A DNA stretch of 64,000 bases from Cellulomonas xiejunii (GTDB taxonomy: Bacteria > Actinomycetota > Actinomycetes > Actinomycetales > Cellulomonadaceae). The stretch covers positions 1,488,001 through 1,552,000 of the forward strand of contig NZ_CP101987.1 in the NCBI RefSeq assembly GCF_024508315.1, written 5' to 3'. Below are positions 16,728 through 25,722 of the stretch, in pieces. Made by a program: the position numbers and the translations under genes. Positions within the stretch are counted from its first letter, which is position 1, and each line of letters begins with the position of its first letter. A model generated the notes under the pieces. That model did not search any database. It saw nothing but the letters and a program-made list of their open reading frames with translations, and was not told the origin of the DNA.

Positions 16728-16824
16728 AGGTTCCGCTGAGACGCCCGTCCCGTGATGCGGACAGGGTGACGGCGCCGGTCCCCGGGTCCACCCTGCGGCG
16801 GACGTCCGCGGTGACCTGCGCCGC

Positions 16825-16830
16825 TACGGT
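16825..16830 (+). promoter_or_regulatory. -10 element of a probable leaderless promoter
   Basis: TACGGT ends 7 bases before the GTG at 16838, and no ribosome-binding site is visible. This is the same arrangement as for the phosphatase gene at 1954. Confidence 0.45.
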
Positions 16831-16837
16831 CGTCGGC

Positions 16838-17284
16838 GTGAGCTCCCCCCGCCGTCCGGTCGCGATCGCCGTCGTCGGCCTCGCCGTCGCCCTGGCCGTG
16901 TCCGCCTGCGGGACCCGAGGGTCGGACGTCGGGCGGGACGTGCAGGCGCGGGACACCCGGGGCGGGGAGCAGGTCGACTGCGCGCAGATGCTCGCCTTCC
17001 TCGCGACCGCCACCGAGCTCCCCGGGGACGCCCGGTGCCGACGCACGACCGGGATCGACACGCTCTACGAGGCGCAGACCACGGCGCCCCCCGACGACGT
17101 CGACGCGTGGCTCGCGGACGTCCACCCCGCGGCGGTGCTGGGGGACACCTGCGCCGGGGACGTCGACCGGTGCGTGCAGGTCGTCCGCGACCCGCAGTCG
17201 CCCGGCGCGTGGCACGTCCTGACGGTGGACGTCACCGGGACCGGGTCGGACGCGGCCGTGCATGTCGCAGCCTTCGACACGTGA
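16838..17284 (+). CDS. Putative secreted lipoprotein, unknown function
   Basis: A 148-residue protein starting at GTG 16838: VSSPRRPVAIAVVGLAVALAVSAC is a lipoprotein signal with lipobox VSAC. The mature part has five further Cys residues (VDCAQ, ARCRR, DTCAGDVDRCVQV), enough for two disulfides, and a compact alternation of helix and strand. I do not recognise a family. The reading frame is open far upstream, but the signal peptide and the -10 element 7 bases before 16838 decide the start. It is divergent from cysK and precedes tRNA-Pro. Confidence 0.65.
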   Translation: MSSPRRPVAIAVVGLAVALAVSACGTRGSDVGRDVQARDTRGGEQVDCAQMLAFLATATELPGDARCRRTTGIDTLYEAQTTAPPDDVDAWLADVHPAAVLGDTCAGDVDRCVQVVRDPQSPGAWHVLTVDVTGTGSDAAVHVAAFDT

Positions 17285-17376
17285 CGGCGGCGCGGACGGG
17301 CGCCGGCGGGGAAAAACGGGGGATGGTGCGCAGGTAGGGTGAGCGCGTGCCGTGCCGCGTGAGCGGACGCGGTGCA

Positions 17377-17450
17377 CGGGGTGTGGCGCAGGTTGGTAGC
17401 GCGTCCGCTTTGGGAGCGGAAGGTCGCCGGTTCGAATCCGACCACCCCGA
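17377..17450 (+). tRNA. tRNA-Pro(UGG)
   Basis: A 74-base cloverleaf: acceptor CGGGGTG paired with CACCCCG, D-arm with GGTTGGTAGC, anticodon stem TCCGC/GCGGA with loop TTTGGGA (anticodon TGG at 17411-17413), T-arm GCCGG-TTCGAAT-CCGAC. The 3' CCA is not encoded (CCG follows). Confidence 0.95.
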
Positions 17451-17511
17451 CCGTGGACGATGGCGTCGACCGCACCTTGCCGGGCGGTCGAGCGTGCGGT
17501 GTGCTGTGGGT

Positions 17512-18276
17512 ATGACCTCAGACCCGTGGCAGGGCGCGAGGACGATCCCGGCGCTGCCGTGCGAGGACGTCGACGAGCTGGCGGACTTCTGGACGGCGCT
17601 CGGCTTCGACGTCACGTACCGCCAGCTGCGCCCCAACCCGTTCGTCGCGGTACGGCGCGGGTCGGTGGAGCTGCAGTACTTCGGCCTTCCCGGGCTCGCG
17701 CCGCAGGACAGCTACTCGACGTGCGTCGTCCTCGTCGACGACACGGTGCCGGTCTTCGAGGCCTTGGCCGCGGGACTGCGGGCGCGGTACGGGCGGCTTC
17801 CGCTCGACGGCTTCCCGCGGGTGACGCGCCCTCGGCGGCGGGCGAACGCTTGGCGGCGCACGGGCTTCACCCTCGTCGACCCGGCGGGCAACGGGGTGCG
17901 GTTCATGCGGCGGCCCGCAGCCGGCCAGGCCGACGGGACGTCGCCCGCGACGACCGGCGAGCGGCCGACGGACCCGCTCGCGCGTGCCCTCGACGACGCG
18001 ACCGTGCACGCCGACTCCCATGACGACCCCCACCAGGCGCACCGGATCCTGGCCGGTGCGCTGCGCCGTGCGGGCGACGCGAGCGAAGCCGACCGCGTCC
18101 ACGCGCTGGCTTTCCTCGCCGAGCTGGCCGTCCGCACGGGTGACCCCGACGCCGCGCGCGGCTGGCTCGCCGAGCTCGAGGACGCGTCGGCGGGGCTCGA
18201 CGAGACCGTTGCCCGGGAGGTCGTCGACGCGCTCGCGCACGCCGACGAGCTGCGACGGGACGTCGAGGGGGAGTGA
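17512..18276 (+). CDS. VOC (glyoxalase/bleomycin-resistance) family protein with C-terminal helical extension
   Basis: A 254-residue protein. Residues 1-135 form a VOC domain: TIPALPCEDVDELADFWTALGF, VELQYFGLPG, SYSTCVVLVDDT and a closing TLVDPAGNGVRF. Such domains use paired beta-alpha-beta-beta-beta units to bind metal and substrate, or to bind drugs such as bleomycin. The C-terminal 115 residues are Ala/Asp/Arg-rich helices resembling TPR-like repeats (AHRILAGALRRAGDASEADR, LAFLAELAVRTGDPDAARGWL). The fused domain is uncommon and the substrate is unknown. The gene lies just after tRNA-Pro. Confidence 0.75.
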   Translation: MTSDPWQGARTIPALPCEDVDELADFWTALGFDVTYRQLRPNPFVAVRRGSVELQYFGLPGLAPQDSYSTCVVLVDDTVPVFEALAAGLRARYGRLPLDGFPRVTRPRRRANAWRRTGFTLVDPAGNGVRFMRRPAAGQADGTSPATTGERPTDPLARALDDATVHADSHDDPHQAHRILAGALRRAGDASEADRVHALAFLAELAVRTGDPDAARGWLAELEDASAGLDETVAREVVDALAHADELRRDVEGE

Positions 18277-18340
18277 CGGGCGGACGTCGGCGGAGCGATC
18301 GGTCAGGGTCCGAGAAGCGTCACCGGGCACAACGGGCGCG

Positions 18341-19033
18341 TCATGACCCGTGGCTTACTGGCGGGTTCCCGTCCCCTAGGTAGATCGGATGGGTCGTCGG
18401 GTACGGCGGACGGCTCCTCGGAGATCCGAACTCCGTTGCTGGCAGCATCCGAGGCGTTGGCGACAGACCCGCCTCGAGGAGAGTTGCGCGGTCGGCGGCA
18501 GCGAGCTTCGCCATGAGCCTCGTCCGAACCGGGGCGATGACGTCGTCGAGCTCGGCCGTCACCGCGGCCACCAGCTCGATGAAGTTGCGCACCTGCTCTG
18601 GAGGCATCGTGCTGGAGATGCTGGGCGCGGAGACGTCGAGGACCTGGTGGGTGTCCGCGTCGAGCACACCGACCGCATAGGTGACCGAGAGGTCCGACTG
18701 AGAGTGCGCGATCGTGCGGTTGCGGAACTTTGCGACGAGGTCGTGTGTCGCGCAGACCCGTGCAGGGATCTGGACGAACGTGGTCATCGGTCGCCGCACC
18801 TTCGAAGAGACGAACGTGCGGCAGTAGGCCATGGCGGCGTTGGCGATGAGGGAGCGCTCTGCGCTCTGGAGCGGCGAGTCAGCAGGCGCGGTGCTCTGGA
18901 GCGCGAGCGCGAGCGCGAGTGCGTCCCGGGCCTCGACGAGGTCGACCGCGTAGCTCGACAGCTCGATGAACAGCCGCGCGTCGTCGGAGTCCTCCACCAT
19001 CACGAACCCAAGTCGTCGCTCGTCAGGATTCAC
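18341..19033 (-). CDS. HEPN-like protein (AbiU2-type), unknown function
   Basis: A 230-residue, mainly helical protein. Its one recognisable motif is KFRNRTIAHSQSD (near residue 103), an R-N-x4-H arrangement that is the hallmark of HEPN ribonuclease domains, including AbiU2-like and AbiV-like abortive-infection proteins. The C-terminal 40 residues are Pro-rich and probably disordered. It stands alone between tRNA-Pro and tRNA-Gly with no obvious antitoxin next to it. The GTG start at 19033 is uncertain, with ATG 18997 as an alternative. Function as a defence RNase is a hypothesis from the motif only. Confidence 0.5.
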   Translation of the reverse strand: MNPDERRLGFVMVEDSDDARLFIELSSYAVDLVEARDALALALALQSTAPADSPLQSAERSLIANAAMAYCRTFVSSKVRRPMTTFVQIPARVCATHDLVAKFRNRTIAHSQSDLSVTYAVGVLDADTHQVLDVSAPSISSTMPPEQVRNFIELVAAVTAELDDVIAPVRTRLMAKLAAADRATLLEAGLSPTPRMLPATEFGSPRSRPPYPTTHPIYLGDGNPPVSHGS

Positions 19034-19132
19034 GGCTCGAGTATGGCGGGCGCGACTCGCGAGCGACGGGGATCACCGACACGTCGTTCGCCGACACCGG
19101 GGAGCAGTCGCACTGGCTGCACTGATGCTCGG

Positions 19133-19203
19133 AGCGGACGACGGGAATCGAACCCGCGTAGCCAGTTTGGAAGACTGGGGCTCTACCATTGAGCTACGTC
19201 CGC
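19133..19203 (-). tRNA. tRNA-Gly(UCC)
   Basis: A 71-base cloverleaf on the minus strand: acceptor GCGGACG/CGTCCGC, D-arm TAGCTCAATGGTAGAGC, anticodon stem CCAGT/ACTGG with loop CTTCCAA (anticodon TCC, plus-strand 19169-19171), T-arm GCGGG-TTCGATT-CCCGT. CCA is not encoded. Confidence 0.95.
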
Positions 19204-19485
19204 GCGTGCCGGGCGCAGACCCGGCGGCGCAGCAAGGTTACCGGTTCTGCGGGGTGTGTCGTCCCCACTGCCGCTTTGGCGGCCGGTCCCGCTCGTGACG
19301 TACCATCGAGGGTCGCGCGTACGCCGTCGGGTGCTCGCACGTCGCCTCCCCGGGACTCGTCCTGGTGAGGTCACGACGTCGCCCGTGCCGCAGCGTGCGC
19401 AGCGCCTCCCAGAGCGTGCAGAGCGAAGCGAGCCATCTCGTCGGATCCTCCGGCGCCCGGCCATGACCAAGTGGAGACCATCGAA

Positions 19486-20880
19486 GTGAAGAGCGCCGTC
19501 GAGACCCTGGACCCGACCAAGGTCAAGCTGTCCGTCGAGGTGACGTACGACGAGCTCAAGCCGAGCATCGATCACGCCTACCAGCACATCGCCGAGCAGG
19601 TGACGGTGCCCGGCTTCCGCAAGGGCAAGGTGCCGCCGCGCATCATCGACCAGCGCGTCGGTCGCCCCGCGGTCATCGAGCACGCGGTGAACGAGGGCCT
19701 GTCGTCCTTCTACGCCGAGGCCGTGCGCGAGAACAAGCTGCGTCCCATGGGCCAGCCCGCGGTCGAGGTCACCAAGGTCCCCGGCCTGGTTCCCGCCGAG
19801 GCAGGCGAGGAGGGCGAGCTGCACTTCACCGCCGAGGTCGAGGTGCGACCTGAGATCACCCTGCCCGCGCTCGACTCCCTGACCCTCACCGTCGACGACG
19901 TCGAGGTCTCGGACGAGGACGTCGACGCGCGTCTCGACGCGCTCCGCGAGCGGTTCGGCTCGCTGGTCGGCGTCGACCGTCCCGCCGAGGCGGGCGACTT
20001 CGTCGTCATCGACCTCGCCGCGACCATCGGTGACGAGCAGATCGACCAGGTCTCGGGCACGAGCTACCAGATCGGCTCGGGCAACATGCTCGAGGGTCTC
20101 GACGAGGCGCTGACCGGGCTGTCGTCGGGCGAGACCACGACGTTCGAGACCGTGCTCGTCGGTGGCGACCGCAAGGGCGAGACGGCCAACGTCACCGTCA
20201 CCGCCACGGCCGTCAAGGAGCGTCAGCTGCCCGACGCCGACGACGAGTTCGCGCAGCTGGCGAGCGAGTTCGACACGATCGACGAGCTCAAGGCCGACCT
20301 GCGGGTCCAGGCGGGGCGCATCAAGGCGTCCAACCAGGCCGTCCAGGCGCGCGACCTGCTCGTCGAGAAGCTCACCACCGAGACCGAGATCCCGGTGCCG
20401 AGCGGTGTCGTCGAGGCCGAGGTGCACCGCCACCTCGAGTCCGAGGGCCGCCTGGAGGACGACGAGCACCGCGCCGAGGTGACGGAGCAGGCGCAGACCG
20501 CGCTGCGCAACCAGATCCTGCTCGACACGCTCGCCGAGCAGCTCGACATCAAGGTCAGCCAGAGCGAGCTGCTCGACTACCTCGTCAGCGCGTCGCGCCA
20601 GTACGGCATGGACCCCAACACGTTCATCACGACGCTGGACCAGCAGGGGCAGATCCCGGCCATGGTCGCCGAGGTCGCCCGTTCCAAGGCGCTGGCCGTC
20701 TCGCTGCGCTCGGTCTCCGTCGTCGACGGGTCCGGCGCGGCTGTCGACCTGTCCGAGTTCATCGGCACGGAGGAGGACGACGCCGAGGTCGAGCAGGCCG
20801 AGACGTCCGCCCCCACCGACGCGGCGACCGACTTCTCCGCCGTCGCGTTCGGCGAGGACAGCGCGGACGAGAAGGCCTGA
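19486..20880 (+). CDS. tig: Trigger factor (ribosome-associated chaperone and peptidyl-prolyl isomerase)
   Basis: The 464-residue protein has the ribosome-binding domain with the signature GFRKGKVPPRIID, the FKBP-type isomerase domain (GDFVVIDLAATIGDEQ, YQIGSGNMLEGLDEALTG) and a long helical C-terminal chaperone domain. It ends in an acidic tail (FIGTEEDDAEVEQAE), as in other actinobacteria. I start at GTG 19486 (VKSAVETLDPTKVKL): orthologues begin MKSAVE and GGAG lies 10 bases upstream. A GTG at 19471 would add five residues. It heads the usual tig-clpP1-clpP2-clpX order. The promoter may use TACCAT at 19301-19306. Confidence 0.96.
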   Translation: MKSAVETLDPTKVKLSVEVTYDELKPSIDHAYQHIAEQVTVPGFRKGKVPPRIIDQRVGRPAVIEHAVNEGLSSFYAEAVRENKLRPMGQPAVEVTKVPGLVPAEAGEEGELHFTAEVEVRPEITLPALDSLTLTVDDVEVSDEDVDARLDALRERFGSLVGVDRPAEAGDFVVIDLAATIGDEQIDQVSGTSYQIGSGNMLEGLDEALTGLSSGETTTFETVLVGGDRKGETANVTVTATAVKERQLPDADDEFAQLASEFDTIDELKADLRVQAGRIKASNQAVQARDLLVEKLTTETEIPVPSGVVEAEVHRHLESEGRLEDDEHRAEVTEQAQTALRNQILLDTLAEQLDIKVSQSELLDYLVSASRQYGMDPNTFITTLDQQGQIPAMVAEVARSKALAVSLRSVSVVDGSGAAVDLSEFIGTEEDDAEVEQAETSAPTDAATDFSAVAFGEDSADEKA

Positions 20881-20928
20881 CAGGCCCGCACCACCAGGAC
20901 CGCACGGCGCGCCACCAGGCGTCGTCCC

Positions 20929-20969
20929 CGACGGCCCCGCCGCCCCTCCCGGGTGCGGCGGGGCCGTCG
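20929..20969 (+). terminator. Terminator of tig
   Basis: A perfect 15-bp stem (CGACGGCCCCGCCGC with its complement) and an 11-base loop, about 50 bases after the tig stop. Confidence 0.75.
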
Positions 20970-21005
20970 TCGTCCCCGGCCGCGGCCGTCCGGGCGCAGA
21001 CGCTG

Positions 21006-21016
21006 CGCCGTCAGCG
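21006..21016 (-). promoter_or_regulatory. Candidate ClgR binding site upstream of clpP1
   Basis: Read on the minus strand the 11 bases are CGCTGACGGCG, an exact match to the CGCYNANRGCG core of the ClgR operator described in corynebacteria. It lies about 45 bases upstream of a TAGGGT -10 element (21059-21064). ClgR activates clpP1P2 in other actinobacteria. Confidence 0.5.
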
Positions 21017-21148
21017 AAACGGCGCGTCGGCGGGACGTGAGCGGGCGCGCCCGGGCGTTAGGGTCGCTGCAACGCGCGACCGGCCGCAGCCCTCGACACG
21101 GGGGCCGGCCACCGCGCAGGCAGCACGCAGCCAGACGAGGGAGCCTTC

Positions 21149-21769
21149 GTGAACGAGCAGGTGCCGTCCCTGGCCCGGTCAGATACTCCGGGCCTCGGCC
21201 TCAACGATTCCATCTACAACCGACTGCTCCGTGAGCGGATCATCTGGCTCGGCTCGGAGGTCCGGGACGAGAACGCCAACGCCATCTGCGCGCAGATGAT
21301 GCTGCTGGCGGCAGAGGACCCCGACAAGGACATCTGGCTCTACATCAACTCGCCGGGCGGGTCGATCACGGCCGGCATGGCGATCTACGACACCATGCAG
21401 TACATCAAGCCTGACGTCGCGACGATCGCGATGGGCATGGCGGCGTCGATGGGGCAGTTCCTGCTCTCCTCGGGCACCAAGGGCAAGCGGTACGCCACGC
21501 CCCACGCCCGCGTGATGATGCACCAGCCGTCCGGCGGCATCGGTGGCACCGCGACCGACGTCCGCATCAACGCCCAGCTCATCCTGCACATGAAGAAGGT
21601 GCTCGCCGAGCTGATCGCCGAGCAGACGGGCAAGAGCGCCGAGCAGATCAACGCCGACTCGGACCGTGACCGCTGGTTCACCGCACCGGAGGCGCTGGAG
21701 TACGGGTTCATCGACCACGTCGTCTCCAGCTCCCACTCCGTCGCCGGTGGCGGCGGGACGCAGTCCTGA
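21149..21769 (+). CDS. clpP1: ATP-dependent Clp protease proteolytic subunit 1
   Basis: A 206-residue serine peptidase that forms mixed 14-mers with ClpP2. It has the oxyanion-loop motif [19 protein letters not shown], the nucleophile Ser in [12 protein letters not shown], the catalytic His in MMHQPSGG and the catalytic Asp further on (near DSDRDRW). The start is GTG 21149 with GAGGGAG upstream. It forms an operon with clpP2, which starts 36 bases after its stop. Confidence 0.95.
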   Translation: MNEQVPSLARSDTPGLGLNDSIYNRLLRERIIWLGSEVRDENANAICAQMMLLAAEDPDKDIWLYINSPGGSITAGMAIYDTMQYIKPDVATIAMGMAASMGQFLLSSGTKGKRYATPHARVMMHQPSGGIGGTATDVRINAQLILHMKKVLAELIAEQTGKSAEQINADSDRDRWFTAPEALEYGFIDHVVSSSHSVAGGGGTQS

Positions 21770-21804
21770 CGGCCACCGCGAACGCATCAGCGAGGAGAAC
21801 CTCC

Positions 21805-22500
21805 GTGAGCATGGAGTCCCAGTTCATCGCCCGTGCCGGCCACCTGGCCGGCGGCACGGCACCCGCCTCACCGTCGGGCCGTTACGTGCTCCCGCAGTTC
21901 GAGGAGCGCACGGCCTACGGCTTCAAGCGCCAGGACCCGTACACCAAGCTGTTCGAGGACCGCATCATCTTCCTCGGCGTGCAGGTCGACGACGCGTCCG
22001 CGGACGACGTCATGGCGCAGCTGCTCGTGCTGGAGTCCACGGACCCCGACCGTGACATCACGCTGTACATCAACTCGCCCGGTGGCTCGTTCACCGCGCT
22101 GACGGCGATCTACGACACGATGCAGTACATCAAGCCGCACATCCAGACCGTCTGCCTCGGGCAGGCGGCCTCGGCGGCGGCCATCCTGCTGGCCGCCGGC
22201 TCGCCCGGCAAGCGCCTCGCGCTGCCGAACGCCCGCGTGCTGATCCACCAGCCCGCGATGGAGGGCGGCGGCTACGCGCAGGCGTCCGACATCGAGATCC
22301 AGGCCAACGAGCTCATCCGCATCCGCGAGTGGCTCGAGCAGGCTCTCGCGCAGCACACGGGCCGGCCGATCGAGCAGGTCCGTGTGGACATCGAGCGCGA
22401 CAAGATCCTGACCGCGGCCCAGGCCAAGGACTACGGGATCGTCGACCAGGTGCTCGAGAGCCGCAAGGGCGTTCACCCCACGGTGGTCCAGCCCGCCTGA
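21805..22500 (+). CDS. clpP2: ATP-dependent Clp protease proteolytic subunit 2
   Basis: A 231-residue ClpP paralogue with a longer N-terminal region (about 40 residues before [13 protein letters not shown]) that is probably processed. The active-site elements are [35 protein letters not shown] (Ser), [11 protein letters not shown] (His) and [10 protein letters not shown] (Asp). ClpP2 is usually the subunit that contacts ClpX and ClpC1. The GTG start has GAGGAG 7 bases upstream; ATG 21811 is an in-frame alternative. A 14-bp hairpin follows the stop. Confidence 0.95.
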   Translation: MSMESQFIARAGHLAGGTAPASPSGRYVLPQFEERTAYGFKRQDPYTKLFEDRIIFLGVQVDDASADDVMAQLLVLESTDPDRDITLYINSPGGSFTALTAIYDTMQYIKPHIQTVCLGQAASAAAILLAAGSPGKRLALPNARVLIHQPAMEGGGYAQASDIEIQANELIRIREWLEQALAQHTGRPIEQVRVDIERDKILTAAQAKDYGIVDQVLESRKGVHPTVVQPA

Positions 22501-22508
22501 CGTCGTGA

Positions 22509-22542
22509 CCCCCGGTCCGGCCCGTCGTGGCCGGGCCGGGGG
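22509..22542 (+). terminator. Terminator after clpP2
   Basis: A 14-bp stem with one G-U pair (22509-22522 with 22529-22542) and a 6-base loop, starting 9 bases past the clpP2 stop. Confidence 0.7.
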
Positions 22543-22674
22543 CGGCACGGGCCCGCCAGGTTGGGCCATCCGTGCGAACCAGGACGCATCGGACGGCGCG
22601 TCGCACCCGACACGCCGCGACCCACCCGCCGGGTTCGGCTGACAGGGGGCCGTGCGTGGTGTGCAATGGGGGAA

Positions 22675-22726
22675 CGTGACTCACGGACCGTGAGGTCACG
22701 ACGACGGCGCACCGCCGATACGGCGG
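22675..22726 (+). promoter_or_regulatory. Palindromes in the clpX promoter region
   Basis: CGTGACTCACGG-A-CCGTGAGGTCACG (22675-22700) is a near-perfect palindrome with a single extra base. A second inverted repeat CCGCCG-ATA-CGGCGG lies at 22712-22726, just before the clpX ribosome-binding site (GGGAAGGGG). The first may be an operator and the second a 5'-UTR hairpin. Confidence 0.4.
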
Positions 22727-22753
22727 AGGGCGACACGAGGGAAGGGGACGCAC

Positions 22754-24030
<1,277 letters not shown>

Positions 24031-24034
<4 letters not shown>

Positions 24035-24345
24035 ACGCACCCGAACGTGTCGTGCCGGCCGAGCTGGCACGGCTGCGTGGCAGCATCGACAACATCGACG
24101 CCGCGCTGATCCACATCCTCGCCGAGCGGTTCAAGGCCACGCAGCGCGTCGGCGTGCTCAAGGCCGAGCTGGGGCTGCCCGCCTCGGACCCGGGCCGTGA
24201 GGCCCAGCAGGTCGCCCGGCTGCGGGAGCTGGCCCGCGAGGCCGACCTCGACCCGGTGTTCGCGGAGAAGTTCCTCGAGTTCATCGTCGGTGAGGTAATT
24301 CGCCACCACGAGGCGATCGCGCACGACCACGCGCAGCGCGCCTGA
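24031..24345 (+). CDS. Chorismate mutase, AroQ type
   Basis: A 104-residue all-helical protein: [49 protein letters not shown]. The spacing of LRxxID-x2-D, the R-x-K region (RVGVLKAE) and the GRE triplet match the AroQ chorismate mutase fold that converts chorismate to prephenate for Phe and Tyr synthesis. The GTG start overlaps the clpX stop by 4 bases, so it is translated by coupling with clpX. This pairing has no obvious metabolic reason. It is a stand-alone enzyme without a prephenate dehydratase domain. Confidence 0.85.
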
Positions 24346-24484
24346 CGGACGCTCGTTCGGCTCTACCTCACCCCTGCGGCAGTTGGCATGGGATGCACCG
24401 GTGAACCAAGGTAGAGGGGTCAGCCCCGGTCAGGCACCGGCTGTGGCGTCGCCGGGGACGTGCACGCAGGAGGAGAAGACCCCT

Positions 24485-25669
24485 ATGCACCTGCACTGGC
24501 TCAAGCCGCTGCTCGGCCGCCCGGCCCCGTTCGTCACCGTCCACCTCGACGCGTCGCCCGCGGAGGTAGCCGGCGAGTCGGGACCGGTGGACCGGTGGCG
24601 CTCCGTACGGCGCGATCTCGAGCGGGACGGCGCGCCCGCGGCGATCCTGGACGAGCTCGGCGAGCGCATCGCGCGGCCGGACGGCCGGAGGGACGCCCAC
24701 GGGCGCGCCCTCGTCGCCGACGCGGACGGCGTCGTGGTGGACCGGGTGCTGCAGGCGGCCCCGGCGACGTCGAGCGGCTCGTACGGACCGGTGCCCGCGC
24801 TCGCGCCCGTCGTGCGTGCGAGCGAGGAGAGCGTCGGTGTGCTGGTGGTCGCGGTCGACCGCACGGGGGCCGACCTGCGGTGGGCCGGGGCGGAGGACAG
24901 CGAGTCCCGGGGCCCGGTGACCGAGACCGTCGACGGCGGGCACGACGACGTGCGGAAGGTCCGCGAGGGTGGTCTCGAGAAGCGCGGGCAGACCCGCGCT
25001 GAGGACTCCTGGCAGCGGAACGCCGAGGCCGTCGCAGCAGCGCTGGACAAGCGGGTGCGTGAGAAGCGGCCCGACCTGGTCGTGCTGACGGGCGACGTCC
25101 GCATGGTGCCGCTGGTCCGCGACGCACTCGACCAGCACGCGCGCGAGCTGGTGGTGGAGGTGTCCGGCGGAGGCCGTGGCGACGGCATCCACGAGGCCGC
25201 GTTCCGTGCGCGGGTCGACGAGGCGGTCTCCGCGTACCGCGCCAAGCGCCGCTCCGCGTACGTCGAGCGGTTCCGGGAGGCGCGCGGCCGGGGTGAGGGC
25301 GCGGTCAGCGGGTTCGACGACGTGGTCGACGTGCTGCGACGTGGGCAGGTCGACGAGCTCATCGTCGGCGCCGGCAGCCTCGCGGGCCGCGTGCTGTGGG
25401 TCGGCCCGGGAGAGCTGCAGGTGGCGTCGTCGAGGTCGGACCTGACGTCGATCGGCGTGGTCGACGGCGAGGTCCGCCAGATGCCGGCGGACGTGGCGGT
25501 GATGCGTGCGGTGATCGGTCAGGACGCCGGCGTGACGTTCGTCGACGACGACGACGACGAACTGCTCGACGGTATCGGGGCGACCCTGCGGTGGGCCGAC
25601 GAGTCGACACCGAGCGAGTCGGTGCCGTCCCAGTCGGGCGACTACCGGCGGCTGCGCGCCGGTCTCTGA
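24485..25669 (+). CDS. baeRF-family protein (Rv2629-like, eRF1/Vms1-related)
   Basis: A 394-residue protein of the bacterial archaeo-eukaryotic release factor (baeRF2) family, to which M. tuberculosis Rv2629 belongs. The N-terminal FVTVHLDASPAEVAG, the central VGVLVVAVDRTGADLRWAG and the C-terminal FDDVVDVLRRGQVDELIVG correspond to the family's conserved blocks. Eukaryotic Vms1/ANKZF1 relatives release peptides from stalled ribosomes, and such a ribosome-rescue role is proposed but not shown for baeRF proteins. The C-terminal 40 residues are acidic (a DDDDDDE run). AGGAGGAG lies 9 bases before ATG 24485. An 8-bp inverted repeat (24361-24368, 24409-24416) sits in its promoter region. Confidence 0.75.
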   Translation: MHLHWLKPLLGRPAPFVTVHLDASPAEVAGESGPVDRWRSVRRDLERDGAPAAILDELGERIARPDGRRDAHGRALVADADGVVVDRVLQAAPATSSGSYGPVPALAPVVRASEESVGVLVVAVDRTGADLRWAGAEDSESRGPVTETVDGGHDDVRKVREGGLEKRGQTRAEDSWQRNAEAVAAALDKRVREKRPDLVVLTGDVRMVPLVRDALDQHARELVVEVSGGGRGDGIHEAAFRARVDEAVSAYRAKRRSAYVERFREARGRGEGAVSGFDDVVDVLRRGQVDELIVGAGSLAGRVLWVGPGELQVASSRSDLTSIGVVDGEVRQMPADVAVMRAVIGQDAGVTFVDDDDDELLDGIGATLRWADESTPSESVPSQSGDYRRLRAGL

Positions 25670-25690
25670 GGCCGCCCGACGCGTCGTGGG

Positions 25691-25722
25691 ACGCGCCCCG
25701 GTGCTCAGGCGCCGGGGCGCGT
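25691..25722. terminator. Bidirectional terminator between the baeRF and fadD genes
   Basis: A perfect 11-bp stem (ACGCGCCCCGG / CCGGGGCGCGT) with a 10-base loop lies between convergent genes and includes the last codons of fadD. Confidence 0.65.

Noticed and set aside
17377..19203. A tRNA-bounded genomic island between tRNA-Pro and tRNA-Gly
   Set aside because: No integrase, no direct repeat of a tRNA 3' end and no mobile gene was found, so an island is not supported.
19471..19485. GTG 19471 as the trigger factor start
   Set aside because: It would place the ribosome-binding GGAG inside the coding sequence and adds five residues not found in orthologues. GTG 19486 fits better.
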